DNA of 64,000 nucleotides, from positions 1 through 64,000 of the forward strand of contig CATKHK010000096.1 in NCBI GenBank assembly GCA_949751835.1. Reading direction: 5' to 3'. Below the pieces are notes generated by a model. The model was not told the DNA's origin. It was given only the letters and a program-made list of their open reading frames with translations, and made no database searches. The position numbers were made by a program, and so were the translations under genes. Position 1 is the stretch's first letter. Each line of letters starts with the position of its first letter. The stretch comes from Blepharisma japonicum (Eukaryota; Ciliophora; Heterotrichea; Heterotrichida; Blepharismidae). This document shows positions 10,921 through 20,253 of this stretch, piece after piece.

Positions 10921-11425
10921 CAATCGCAAATGCGAATAAGTGCGTTTATAGACAAGCTTAAGAAAATCTGGAATTCAACTTTGAAATTAATTTGGAAACC
11001 TAAACATAAGTGCCTTTCAATTTCAAAGTCGACTTTAATATTTATATTTTGATATAGAATTAAAACTAAAACTAATGACTTCTTCCATGAGCGTAAACTT
11101 GCTCACTTTAATTTAATTCTTAACAAAAAATAAACTTTATCTTTAAAGACATTAGATGTAGATACTAAACTAATGCAAAAGATATAATTTCAAAATAAAT
11201 GAATTGCAAATTTTATGCATTTTGAATGAAATCAAAAATTTTGTGATTTTTAGCCTAATGAGCAAATTTTATAAAATATTTTATTAAAAATTTAGTTAAA
11301 TCAACTTACGATGAGTCAACACATGAAAAGATCAAATTAACTGTATTGATGCAGTTTGATTATATTGCTTTTTAACCTATAAGTTTTATCTGAAATTTTG
11401 GAAAATTTGATTTAAAAACAGCCTT
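10921..11425. repeat. Non-coding direct repeat, copy 1
   Basis: Begins CAATCGCAAATGCG, continues with GTGCGTTTATAGACAAGCTT, then TTCAACTTTG, GGAAACCTAA, GACTTTAATATTTATATTTT, later CAACTTACGA and TTGATTATATTGCTTTTT. The same landmarks recur in the same order about 820 bp downstream. Copies differ by many substitutions and small indels, so the duplication is not recent. Both copies are full of stops. It could be a duplicated regulatory block or an unrecognised RNA gene. Confidence 0.8.
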
Positions 11426-11742
11426 AAAGCCTTAATAAATAATTCATAGGAAATAGAAGAACAAAATATTGGTCTTTTCAAGTATGCCACTATAATGGAA
11501 AATAGCTGCAATGAAATCTGTGCTTATAAATTAACGCTGGTCAAAATTCTATATGTTTATGAAGGAATTTTAAATAAGCTTTACACTATTAAATCACTAA
11601 CGACTCTTATATAGAATTATAAAAATTTATTCTAGCCAAAGTATATACTGGGAGAAATAATATCCTGTGCATGAATTAAGTTTCAATTCATAATTTTTAT
11701 TGGAGAATAAATCAATCGTGAAAGTGCCATCAGTTATACATA

Positions 11743-12265
11743 CAATCGCAATTTTAATGTGTGCGTTTATAGGCAAGCTTAAAAAATCTATAATTCAACT
11801 TTGAGATTAATTCGGAAACCTAAGCATCAGTGCATTTTAATCAAAGTTGACTTTAATATTTATATTTTTGCTATAGAATTAAACTAAAATTAATAATTTT
11901 TTCAATGAGTATAAACTTGTTCATTTTAATTTAATTCTTAAGCAAAATTAACACAAAAAATCAGCTTTATCATTAAAGACATAAGGTTAAAAATTCAAAA
12001 AAATCCAAAAGATATATTTTCAAAATAATGAATTGAATTTTGAATTAAATAAAAAATCTTGTGTTTCTTAGCCTATTGAACTATCCTTTTAAAAATATTT
12101 TATTGAAATTATTTAAAACAACTTACGACGATTCGCTTCACAATTTCAATAGATTAAAAATACATGAAAATATCAGACTAACTGTATTGATTTGAACTTT
12201 GATTATATTGCTTTTTTACCTATAGTTTTACCTGAAAATTTTACAAAATCCTTTGAAAAAAAGCA
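11743..12265. repeat. Non-coding direct repeat, copy 2
   Basis: Second copy: CAATCGCAATTTTAATG, GTGCGTTTATAGGCAAGCTT, TTCAACTTTG, GGAAACCTAA, GACTTTAATATTTATATTTT, CAACTTACGA and TTGATTATATTGCTTTTT in the same order as copy 1. The segment between the two copies (11426-11742) shows no similarity to either. Confidence 0.8.
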
Positions 12266-12386
12266 TGAGAAATAAATCAATTTGTTTTCAAGCGACTTTC
12301 TTTGCGTTTTATTGTTTTAAATTCTTCTTAATCTTTCCAATATATATATACTCAAAATGTTCATTTTTGTAAATTTCACTAATTTC

Positions 12387-12405
12387 CGTTCCATTTTTAC
12401 TGGAA
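12387..12405 (+). promoter_or_regulatory. Shared ATPase upstream motif, distal copy (B)
   Basis: CGTTCCATTTTTACTGGAA, about 780 bp before the start of ATPase copy B, one base shorter than its counterpart at 8070-8089. Flanks also match loosely (TTTCC before; ATTTTTT, then ATAAA after). Confidence 0.5.
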
Positions 12406-13117
12406 TTTTTTATAAAGACTTTTAATCCAGATGAAACACACAATTTAGAAGGTTGGATACGCAAAACTCCAAGTAGATTGATAATTTCATTTCATATAGC
12501 AAGATCTTCAGCAATACTAAAAAGTTAGGAATAAGAATATTGTATATAATGAACACTCTGCAAAAATTGATTTTTCACTTTATTCACAAATCATGATCAA
12601 TGAATAAATGCATTTTTGATTAAAAATCCAAATTATCTATAAACGAATTTTACAAATGTTCTGGTTCCTGATTATAAATAAAATTGGAATACCTTATAAC
12701 AAATCTTCATCTCTGCATGCATTTTAATCAATTATACTTGATCAAAATTCTCAACATCCTGCTTTCTTATCATTTTTTGGAATATTGCTCAATCTATAGG
12801 GTGTTTAAAAAATAACTAAAATTATAACAACAATATAAATCTAATTAAGCAGATTTTACTAAAATTTAATATTAACTATCAAAATATTCGACTTATTCGC
12901 CCTATTCTTAGTTAATTTTTCTTTAATTTTTGTTTAGTTGATTTTCTGATAATAAAAATAAAAAATCTTTGTATAAGCATTTTCCATTGAATTGGAGTAG
13001 AATAATCTTGGTTTCTTCTTAAAAAGTTGAATCTTGGAAATAAACTAAATTTGAATTTGGATTCTGACAAAATATTGAAAAATCTTATAACTTAATTGCC
13101 ATTTTTTCAAAATTTAC

Positions 13118-13137
13118 AGTTCATTTTTTCACTGGAA
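13118..13137 (+). promoter_or_regulatory. Shared ATPase upstream motif, proximal copy (B)
   Basis: AGTTCATTTTTTCACTGGAA, 46 bp before the start codon of ATPase copy B, preceded by GCCATTTTTTC as in copy A. The similar distance to the start in both genes suggests a core-promoter or leader role. Confidence 0.5.
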
Positions 13138-13183
13138 GCTTGCAAACACTTTGGTAAAAGACTTAATTAAATGTTATAATAAT

Positions 13184-16100
13184 ATGTCACAACCTCTTAG
13201 AAGAACCAGCTCCTCATTTATCATCGGGTTTCAGCAACTCAAGGACCAAATTGAGATAAGAGAACATGCTGAAAGAATAGCTGATGAAGAGAACCTTAAA
13301 AAAGGCATTACGAAGAAACCCAAAGAGACTAAAGGAAAAGATAAGCAAGATGACGCAATTAAAAATACTGAAGCTTTTCGTGATATGGTTGAGCACAAAA
13401 TACCCCTAGAAGAGCTTGCAAGGAACCTAGAAACAGATTTAGATCGTGGTCTACCAGAAGAAATAGCTCGTAATAAGCTCAAAGTTTTTGGTGAAAATAA
13501 GCTAACAGAAAAAGTTGGAATGCCATGGTATATACACTTTATAAAGTGTTTAACTGGATTTTTCTCACTTCTCTTATGGGCTGGAGCAATTTTGTGTTTT
13601 ATCACTTATGGTATTTCTCAATCTGATCCATCAAACTTATATCTAGCTATTGCACTTGTTGTTGTGGTCCTTGTTACAGGCTGTTTTGGCTTTTATCAAG
13701 AATCCAAGTCAGCAGCAATTATGGCTGGTTTCAAAAATATGATTCCTCCTAAATGCTTAGCTATAAGAGATGGCAGTCAAAGAGAAATGGAGTCACAGAA
13801 ACTTGTCCCAGGAGATATAGTATTTGTAAAGCAAGGCAACAAAGTTCCAGCAGATATCAGAATTTTGACTTCTAATAATATGAAAGTTGACAACTCTTCT
13901 TTAACCGGTGAGAGTGAACCTTTAGCAAGAACTGATAAATGCACTAATGAAAAAAATCCACTTGAGACTGACAACTTAGCATTTTTTGGAACAATGTGCA
14001 GTTCAGGAGAAGGTAAAGGAGTAGTAGTTAACACTGGCGATAAAACTGTCATGGGAAGAATTGCCAAGCTAGCCTTTTCAACAGAAACTGAACAAACAAC
14101 TCTGGGAAGAGAAATTGAATTCTTCGTGAAAGTAATAAGCGTTATATCACTTTCTATGGGAGTCATTTTCTTTGCCTTAGGATTCAGCTTTGGATATGAT
14201 ATAGTTACAAATGTAATCAATGCAATTGGTGTAATCGTTGCAAACGTCCCTGAAGGACTTTTAGCAGAAGTTACCGTAGCTCTTTCTCTCACAGCAAAAA
14301 GAATGTCAGAAAAAAATGTCCTTGTGAAAAATCTTGAATGTGTTGAAACTTTAGGCTCAGTCACATGCGTCTGTTCGGATAAAACTGGAACTTTGACTGA
14401 AAACAAAATGAGAGTTGTCAGCATTTGGTACGATAGTAAAATTAGAGATGTGAATAACTATGAAGATAAAAACACTGGAGTTGCTTTAGGCTATAACATT
14501 GAAGATCCAACTTTTGAAATGATGCTGAGATGCGCAATTCTGAATAGCAAAGCTCAATTTTCAACTGAACCTCCAGAGGAAGTTTTGAATGATAAAAAAG
14601 GAAATCCATTACCTCAAAACGAAATTGAAGCAGCTAAAGAAAAGTACAGAGCTGAGCTTGCTCAAAAATCAATTCAAGTCTGGCCAACATTTGGAGGAGA
14701 TGCATCAGAAATCGCACTTATTAAATTTTTCCACCCTATACAGAATATTGTAGAAACGAGAAAAACATATCCTGTTCTGGTAAGAGATGGCGTAAAAGGT
14801 GAAATCCCATTCAATTCAGCTAATAAATATGCAGTAACACTCCACGAGCCATGTGATTGGAATCCTGAGGACCACAAGAAAGATTGTATATTATTTATGA
14901 AAGGAGCTCCTGAGCAACTATGGGAGAGGTGCTCAACTATTCTTTCAAATGGAAATATTGCTCCTATAACTGAAGATGTGAAAAGCCAATTTGCAGCAGC
15001 AAACAAGCATTTTGGAAGCAGAGGTCAAAGAGTTTTAGGATTTGCTTATATGTGGCTTGACCATAATGAGTATCCTAAAGATTATGTTTTTGATCCAAAT
15101 AAAAAAGAGGGACCGAATTTTCCTCTTCGTGGGCTCACTTTTATTGGTTTAACAGCTCTAATGGATCCACCTAGAAAAGGTGTAAAAGAAGCAGTTATTT
15201 CAGCCCATGAAGCTGGAGTCAAAGTAATTATGGTCACTGGAGATCAGCCTCTTACAGCTGCAGCTATTGCAAGACAAGTACATATAATTACACAAGCCAA
15301 GACTGTAAATGACTATGTTGAAGAAGGAATGGATTGGGAAAAAGCTATGGAATTAAGCGATGCTATTGTGATACACGGAGATATGCTCACAAAAGCCCAC
15401 GCAGAAGATGCCGAACTTCCTTTCAATGAGCAAAGAATTGCAAAGTGGTTGAGTAAAAAAGAAATTGTATTTGCAAGAACTTCTCCAGCTCAAAAATATT
15501 TAATTGTTGATGCCAATCAGAAACTCAAACAAATTGTCGCCGTCACTGGTGATGGTGTTAATGATAGCCCAGCCATTAAAAAGGCTGACATTGGAATTGC
15601 TATGGGAATTGTAGGAAGCGATGCTGCAAAAGATGCTGCAGATATGCTGCTTATTGATGATAACTTTGCGTCTATTATTCAAGGAATTGAACAGGGCCGT
15701 GTCATTTTTGATAACCTTAAAAGAACCATTGCATACGTTTTAGCCTCAAATATCCCTGAAATTATCCCGTTTTTGGCAGCAGTTATTTTCCAAATACCTT
15801 TACCTTTGACAACCATTTTGATGCTTTGTGTTTGTATTGGAACAGATGTTATTCCAGCTGTTGCTCTTGCTTATGAAGAACCTGAGCTTGATATTATGAA
15901 GAGGAAGCCAAGAAACGCTGAAACTGACCATTTAATGTCATTCCAGCTCCTTTTCTTTGCATATATGCAAACAGGAGAAATACTAACATTAGGAGGAATG
16001 ATGGAATATTTAGTAATTCTCTATGACTTTGGATTCAAGCCACAAGTTTTGTGGTTCTTTTATATTGCAGACTCAGGCTGTAAACCTGATGAGCATGATA

Positions 16101-16669
16101 TTTATGATCCAGATATCCCATCAAAAGGAAACTCTCACATAGGAGATAGTAGTTATTGTGGAGACACTGTTAATTATCTAACAAATAGTGACGGAAAATA
16201 TGATTTGAGAGTTTGGTATCATAATTACGGCCATGATAGCTGGTCTGATTGCAAGTATCCAGGATGGACATCCCCTATAACTAACCATGAAATTTGCTAC
16301 ACTAGTGAAGCTGTACATTATGCACAGTGTGGATGGTTTGTAGGGCTTGTTTGTGGCCAATACGCAAATTTACAAATAGTCAGGACAAGAGAAAAAAGTA
16401 TAATTGATAGAGGATTTTCAAACTGGGTGCTTAACTTTTCGCTTGCTTTTGAAACTTTGTTCACATTGCTAATTTGTTATGTCCCTGGGCTAAATGAAGC
16501 ATTGGGAGGAAGACCTTTGTTGACTTTGCATTTTGGATTCCCTGCAGCTCCTGCATTTATTGTTCTTGTAGCATATGATGAAATTCGAAAATATTTACTA
16601 AGAAAAGAAATGAAGAGAAACAAAGGGAAGGGGGTAAAGGGATGGATAGAAGCCAATACGTTTTATTAA
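13184..16669 (+). CDS. P2C-type (Na,K-ATPase-like) cation pump alpha subunit, copy B
   Basis: I start at the ATG at 13184 (MSQPLRRTSSSF) because it matches the start of copy A; an upstream in-frame start at 13151 would add 11 unrelated residues. 1161 residues to TAA. No TGA-Trp is needed in this copy. Motifs: TGES, VPEGLL in TM4, CSDKTGTLT, KGAPE, VTGDQP, DPPR, TGDGVNDSPA, SNIPE in TM5, end NTFY. TM6 reads VCIGTDVIP, so the residue equivalent to Na,K-ATPase D804 is Cys, whereas D808 is kept. The extracellular TM7-TM8 loop is long and Cys-rich, with conserved SKGNSH and LRVWYHNYG segments shared with copy A. A plasma-membrane cation pump; the ions are not predictable. The paralogue pair is divergently placed 5.5 kb apart with other genes between. 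Confidence 0.95.
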   Translation: MSQPLRRTSSSFIIGFQQLKDQIEIREHAERIADEENLKKGITKKPKETKGKDKQDDAIKNTEAFRDMVEHKIPLEELARNLETDLDRGLPEEIARNKLKVFGENKLTEKVGMPWYIHFIKCLTGFFSLLLWAGAILCFITYGISQSDPSNLYLAIALVVVVLVTGCFGFYQESKSAAIMAGFKNMIPPKCLAIRDGSQREMESQKLVPGDIVFVKQGNKVPADIRILTSNNMKVDNSSLTGESEPLARTDKCTNEKNPLETDNLAFFGTMCSSGEGKGVVVNTGDKTVMGRIAKLAFSTETEQTTLGREIEFFVKVISVISLSMGVIFFALGFSFGYDIVTNVINAIGVIVANVPEGLLAEVTVALSLTAKRMSEKNVLVKNLECVETLGSVTCVCSDKTGTLTENKMRVVSIWYDSKIRDVNNYEDKNTGVALGYNIEDPTFEMMLRCAILNSKAQFSTEPPEEVLNDKKGNPLPQNEIEAAKEKYRAELAQKSIQVWPTFGGDASEIALIKFFHPIQNIVETRKTYPVLVRDGVKGEIPFNSANKYAVTLHEPCDWNPEDHKKDCILFMKGAPEQLWERCSTILSNGNIAPITEDVKSQFAAANKHFGSRGQRVLGFAYMWLDHNEYPKDYVFDPNKKEGPNFPLRGLTFIGLTALMDPPRKGVKEAVISAHEAGVKVIMVTGDQPLTAAAIARQVHIITQAKTVNDYVEEGMDWEKAMELSDAIVIHGDMLTKAHAEDAELPFNEQRIAKWLSKKEIVFARTSPAQKYLIVDANQKLKQIVAVTGDGVNDSPAIKKADIGIAMGIVGSDAAKDAADMLLIDDNFASIIQGIEQGRVIFDNLKRTIAYVLASNIPEIIPFLAAVIFQIPLPLTTILMLCVCIGTDVIPAVALAYEEPELDIMKRKPRNAETDHLMSFQLLFFAYMQTGEILTLGGMMEYLVILYDFGFKPQVLWFFYIADSGCKPDEHDIYDPDIPSKGNSHIGDSSYCGDTVNYLTNSDGKYDLRVWYHNYGHDSWSDCKYPGWTSPITNHEICYTSEAVHYAQCGWFVGLVCGQYANLQIVRTREKSIIDRGFSNWVLNFSLAFETLFTLLICYVPGLNEALGGRPLLTLHFGFPAAPAFIVLVAYDEIRKYLLRKEMKRNKGKGVKGWIEANTFY

Positions 16670-17261
16670 TTTAAGAAAATTATATATCAATGCTAGAGTT
16701 TAAATAAAATAATGTTGATAGTATTATTAGTGGTTTTCTTGAGATTGCAAGTCTATCTTAATTTCAGGAAATATAATTAAATGGTGGTCATGCTAAACTG
16801 GCATCTTGGAGTCTAAACTTAGATATAACGAATTGGGAAGGATTTCAATCAAAAAAATTTGCTGCTTCCCACAGTTGAAGTGAAGACACCTTAATAACTT
16901 ATGAATAATGACCATTTATTACAGAAGAAGTCAGTTATCATCTTGGTGTTTTTTCCTGCTATCTAGAGAGACATCTGGAACCTCAGATCTTGTGAAGCTA
17001 ATTTATAAAATCTAGCTACTCAAACATTTAATTAGGTGCAGAAACCATAAAGCTATCCACTCAAAGCTGAAGAATTTCAGAAAGCTTGAGAGCTAAAACA
17101 TCCTTTTCTAATTTTTTTTTGCATCACAAGGGGGTAAACCTTCTGCTGGAAAATCCTACGATTTTATAATAAGTCTTGCAAAATGCCTGCTTTATTTAAT
17201 TCTTATCTTAATCTTAATTTTAGAAATAAAATATATAAATATTTTGGGGATTATAAAGAAT
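16670..17261. other. Intergenic, no intact gene seen
   Basis: About 0.6 kb after ATPase copy B. It is less AT-rich than typical spacers here, and short frames such as GKDFNQKNLLLPTVEVKTP are soon stopped, so it may hold an old decayed gene, but I could not recognise one. No repeat or RNA gene seen. Confidence 0.4.
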
Positions 17262-17483
17262 ATGGAACGCGAATCCGAACTAAGTAGTTTAACTGAAGAG
17301 GAGAAGGAAAAATTGAATTTTTTCAAATCATTAAAGCCACGGATGAATGAAATAAATCTCCCCGAAACTTATCAGCATGTTAACTTAGAAATTTTGGATA
17401 GAATAATTGAAGAAGGAGAATATATAATAAGCAAATTAGATGAGCAGATTATTGAAAATCGTTTAAATAAAATGTCTTTATAA
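17262..17483 (+). CDS. Small acidic helical protein, unknown
   Basis: ATG at 17262 to TAA at 17483, 73 residues. Starts MERESELSSLTEEEKEK and contains NLEILDRIIEEGEYIISKLD, a pattern typical of an amphipathic helix or short coiled coil. I recognise no family. Its stop codon directly abuts the stop codon of the convergent gene at 17484 with no base between, so the two 3' ends must overlap in transcripts. Codon use looks ordinary. Whether it is expressed cannot be told from sequence; a chance frame of this length is possible in AT-rich DNA but its helical charge pattern argues for a real gene. Confidence 0.5.
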   Translation: MERESELSSLTEEEKEKLNFFKSLKPRMNEINLPETYQHVNLEILDRIIEEGEYIISKLDEQIIENRLNKMSL

Positions 17484-19007
17484 TTATACTTTTACCTTTT
17501 GTAAAAACACTTTAGGCCAGTTTCTTTTATCTATTTTATATAAGTCATTTACTTTTTCATTTACACTTAAGCATCGACTTTTTCCTTCTTTTTCTTTAAA
17601 TTTTAATGCATATTCATCTTTATTTATCTTCATAGTTTCGCACAATAAATTTAAAATATCTTCAATCTTAGCTTCGGAGAAATATTTCACATAGTAAAAA
17701 TTAGAATAAGAGGGATAGCCTTGTGGAATGTAAATTTTTAGCCTGTTTAAGCTAGGATTTAATTTGAAATGGTCAGAGTCTTCAGTAAAAAGTGTAGAAA
17801 TTGATATTAGAGATTCAGATTCTTCAAATGTTGGCAAAAAATCAGAGTTTGATCTTGAGGTCGCTTCAGTTGCAAGCTCAACGCTTGGCTTTCTGGAAAT
17901 ATGGATACTTTTGTCTGCTATCGATTTTTCAATTTTACTTATCCTTTGCGCCATTTCTAAGTTCTTTTTGGCCAGCTCCTCATAATTTCTGTCTTTTTTG
18001 GATTTATCAGTTGATTGTCCCCTTCTTCTTGATGAGCATCTATGTGACCCACAAGGTAAATTTAAATTTTTCTTTTCATCTTTAATTGGAATTTCATCAC
18101 TCATTAGCTCTTTATGTGAATATTCTGTTTTTAAAGTCAAAACATCGCTTGTTTTGCTTATTTCAGACAAATTTATATCGTTTAACAATTTATTTTCTTT
18201 AGGCAATTCTACACCCCTTGGCTGAATATGCAAGTCATATGTGGGAGTTTCTAAATGTGTCCATTCAGGTGATAAATCACATTCTGGTGCCCAAACTTTC
18301 AAGGTTTCTTCACTTTCTCTATAAATTTTATCGAAATGGTCCATAAATCTTTGTTTTGGCTCAGCCCGCAATTTTAATTCTAACGTTGAAATGGTATTTT
18401 TTATTTGACATAAAACACATTCCAATTCTTGGTCTTTTATTTTAATTTTCAGCTCTTTTTCTTTATGGTTGATACAAAGTTGGTTAAATGACAAATCATA
18501 TTGCTCGTCAATTTGGGCGACATATGCATTTCTTTTACTCTGCAGCTCAGCAACGCCAAGTTTTAAACTATTTTGAAGCTGCTCTTTAATGGAATTTATA
18601 TAGAGTTTGATTCCCATATGACGGTCTCTTACTAAATATAATTGTTCCAGTTGAGATTTTATAGAGTCTACTTTTCGGTTGTAGGTAGAATTTGATTCCT
18701 CATCAAAAGAGTCGCAAACTTGAGCTTGTTTGGAAAGGATTAAGGGAGAAGGTGAAAGACGAGCATAAGAAATTGGAGAACTTGCTCTAGTTCCATCGTC
18801 AACTTTAAAGTTTTGTGGGATATTGAAAGGCTTTGGGAGGTAGTTATTCTTTTCATGATTGTGAATAACATTTGCGGAAATTTCTTTAAGTGGAAATGGG
18901 CAAGGCTCTGAAATATCTTTATCAAAATGAGTTGTTATGAGCTTCCTTGGAGGAAAAGGCTCTTCTGAATCCCAAGGTATTTTTCCTTCTCGACCTAAAG
19001 TATACAT
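17484..19007 (-). CDS. Coiled-coil protein with C-terminal RA/ubiquitin-like fold candidate
   Basis: ATG at 19007 to TAA at 17484, 507 residues, no TGA codons in frame. The first ~100 residues are Pro- and Ser-rich and look disordered. Residues ~110-240 form coiled coil. A basic CSSRRRGQSTDKSKK segment follows and then a short coiled coil. The last ~85 residues (LKIYIPQG, then IEDILNLLCETMKINKDEYAL, ending WPKVFLQKVKV) have the strand-helix-strand order of a Ras-association or other beta-grasp domain; this is a fold guess, not a family match. It might link a small GTPase to a scaffold. Divergent from the ATPase fragment at 19195, 187 bp apart. Confidence 0.7.
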   Translation of the reverse strand: MYTLGREGKIPWDSEEPFPPRKLITTHFDKDISEPCPFPLKEISANVIHNHEKNNYLPKPFNIPQNFKVDDGTRASSPISYARLSPSPLILSKQAQVCDSFDEESNSTYNRKVDSIKSQLEQLYLVRDRHMGIKLYINSIKEQLQNSLKLGVAELQSKRNAYVAQIDEQYDLSFNQLCINHKEKELKIKIKDQELECVLCQIKNTISTLELKLRAEPKQRFMDHFDKIYRESEETLKVWAPECDLSPEWTHLETPTYDLHIQPRGVELPKENKLLNDINLSEISKTSDVLTLKTEYSHKELMSDEIPIKDEKKNLNLPCGSHRCSSRRRGQSTDKSKKDRNYEELAKKNLEMAQRISKIEKSIADKSIHISRKPSVELATEATSRSNSDFLPTFEESESLISISTLFTEDSDHFKLNPSLNRLKIYIPQGYPSYSNFYYVKYFSEAKIEDILNLLCETMKINKDEYALKFKEKEGKSRCLSVNEKVNDLYKIDKRNWPKVFLQKVKV

Positions 19008-19194
19008 TTGAATTATGAAAATTTAAAAATGTTCGAATTAAATAATTTTTGCAGTTAATTTAATGCTCTACCGCCAATTAATTAATTCAATATTCAGTCG
19101 TTATCGGCCCCTAATTTATAAAATAATTTTATTATAAAGATTTTGCAATTAATTTAATGCTTTCTTATTAAACCTTCCAAAATCATTGTTTTTA

Positions 19195-19914
19195 ATGTCT
19201 GAAGAAGGATATTCTCCTGTCTGTGAAGATATTATAAACCAAAGCTGGCATAAAATGACACCTGAAGAGCTCTCAAAAAACCTTGAGAGCGACTTAAATG
19301 AAGGTCTAACCCAAGAGACAGCACAAAAAAAGCTAAAAGTTACTGGCACAAATTGCTTATATGAAGACGAATCTGCTTTGTATAAAATTTTAAAGCATTT
19401 GTTTTCTCGTATCACAGTTCCTCTATATATAATAGCTTTCTTATTCTACCTTGCTTATAGGGAAGGGCTAATCAACTCTTTTGTATATCGCACATTACCA
19501 TTAATTGCATTTGTTATTTCAGTCATCACTATAATAAAGAGCGAAAACGCAGCAAAAGAGATAAAGTTAGTCGAGAACCAAATACCCCAAAAATGCACAG
19601 TCATAAGAGAAAAAAAGGAAATGACAATTTCAAGATATGAAATAGTTCCAGGAGACATAGTTAAAGTGAAGATAGGAGAAACTGTTCCAGCAGATATCAG
19701 AATTTTATACGCGAATGACTGTAAAATCAATATTCAATGCTTAACAGATACTGAAACAATTTTAGATAGATCAGAAAAGTGTACAAGTCAAGAATTTCTT
19801 CAATCACAAAATATTGCATATTTTGGATCAGTTTGTGCTCAAGGGGAATGCAAAGGAGTTGCTATTAGCACAGGACAAAAAACTTTATTATCAAGACTAG
19901 TACACTCTAAATAA
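19195..19914 (+). CDS. Truncated P2C ATPase-like protein: N-terminus, TM1-2 and A domain only
   Basis: ATG at 19195 to TAA at 19914, 239 residues. It aligns with the start of the pumps: MTPEELSKNLESDLNEGLTQ matches the N-terminal cation-ATPase segment, two hydrophobic stretches follow, then IPQKCTVIREKKE, VPGDIVKVKIGETVPADIRI and the A-domain end GECKGVAISTGQKTLLSRLV. The TGES loop, which removes the phosphate in working pumps, reads LTDTE here, so even the A domain is not catalytic. The frame ends where TM3 should begin, and the next 340 bp do not look like ATPase. Either a decayed 5' piece of a duplicated pump or a retained short protein; the open frame of 239 codons with family-like conservation suggests the frame has been kept. 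Fast-evolving compared with copies A and B. Confidence 0.6.
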   Translation: MSEEGYSPVCEDIINQSWHKMTPEELSKNLESDLNEGLTQETAQKKLKVTGTNCLYEDESALYKILKHLFSRITVPLYIIAFLFYLAYREGLINSFVYRTLPLIAFVISVITIIKSENAAKEIKLVENQIPQKCTVIREKKEMTISRYEIVPGDIVKVKIGETVPADIRILYANDCKINIQCLTDTETILDRSEKCTSQEFLQSQNIAYFGSVCAQGECKGVAISTGQKTLLSRLVHSK

Positions 19915-20253
19915 GTTTATGAAGAGAATTAATATAATTTGTGAATAAAATAGTTTTTATAATTAGTTGGGATTATATTAAAGGAACTCAAAATCAAAAC
20001 ACTGCAAAATTATTCAGATATCCAAGTTTAAAATTCCTTCTTGGGTTTTGGAGCAGTACAAGCAAAAATGCTTATTATAGTAATTTATATTGAAATATTC
20101 TATTGGTATAAATTATATGAGTTCTATATAATTTTTTTTAATTCTGCTCTATTGGAGTATTCCTACACGATGAGAAGCAGGTAAGAGTGAATTTTGCATA
20201 GCTATCAATAGAATGATCAAAATAATTAGTTCAATAATCAGGAGTTATAAACA
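19915..20253. other. Intergenic, no gene seen
   Basis: AT-rich 340 bp between the ATPase fragment and the diverged ATPase. I looked for TM3 and the phosphorylation site that should follow the fragment and found neither. Probably the promoter of the downstream gene. Confidence 0.5.

Larger units (their letters stand above)
10855..13183. other. 2.3 kb non-coding region with diverged direct repeat
   Basis: No coding frame on either strand. It separates two divergent genes (FYVE-like, ATPase copy B). It contains two related ~510 bp segments (10921-11425 and 11743-12265) and two copies of the ATPase upstream motif near its right side. It is the longest gene-free stretch in the window. Confidence 0.7.

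Noticed and set aside
13151-13183. Upstream in-frame start for ATPase copy B
   Set aside because: Adds 11 residues absent from copy A; the ATG at 13184 gives matching N-termini (RRTSSSFIIGFQQ).
17244-17261. Earlier start of the small gene
   Set aside because: The codon there is TTG; the first ATG is 17262.
19890-19920. 16-nt intron (GTACACTCTAAATAAG) that would extend the truncated ATPase
   Set aside because: It ends AAG, not TAG, is 16 nt, and the extension lacks any ATPase similarity and stops after 12 codons.
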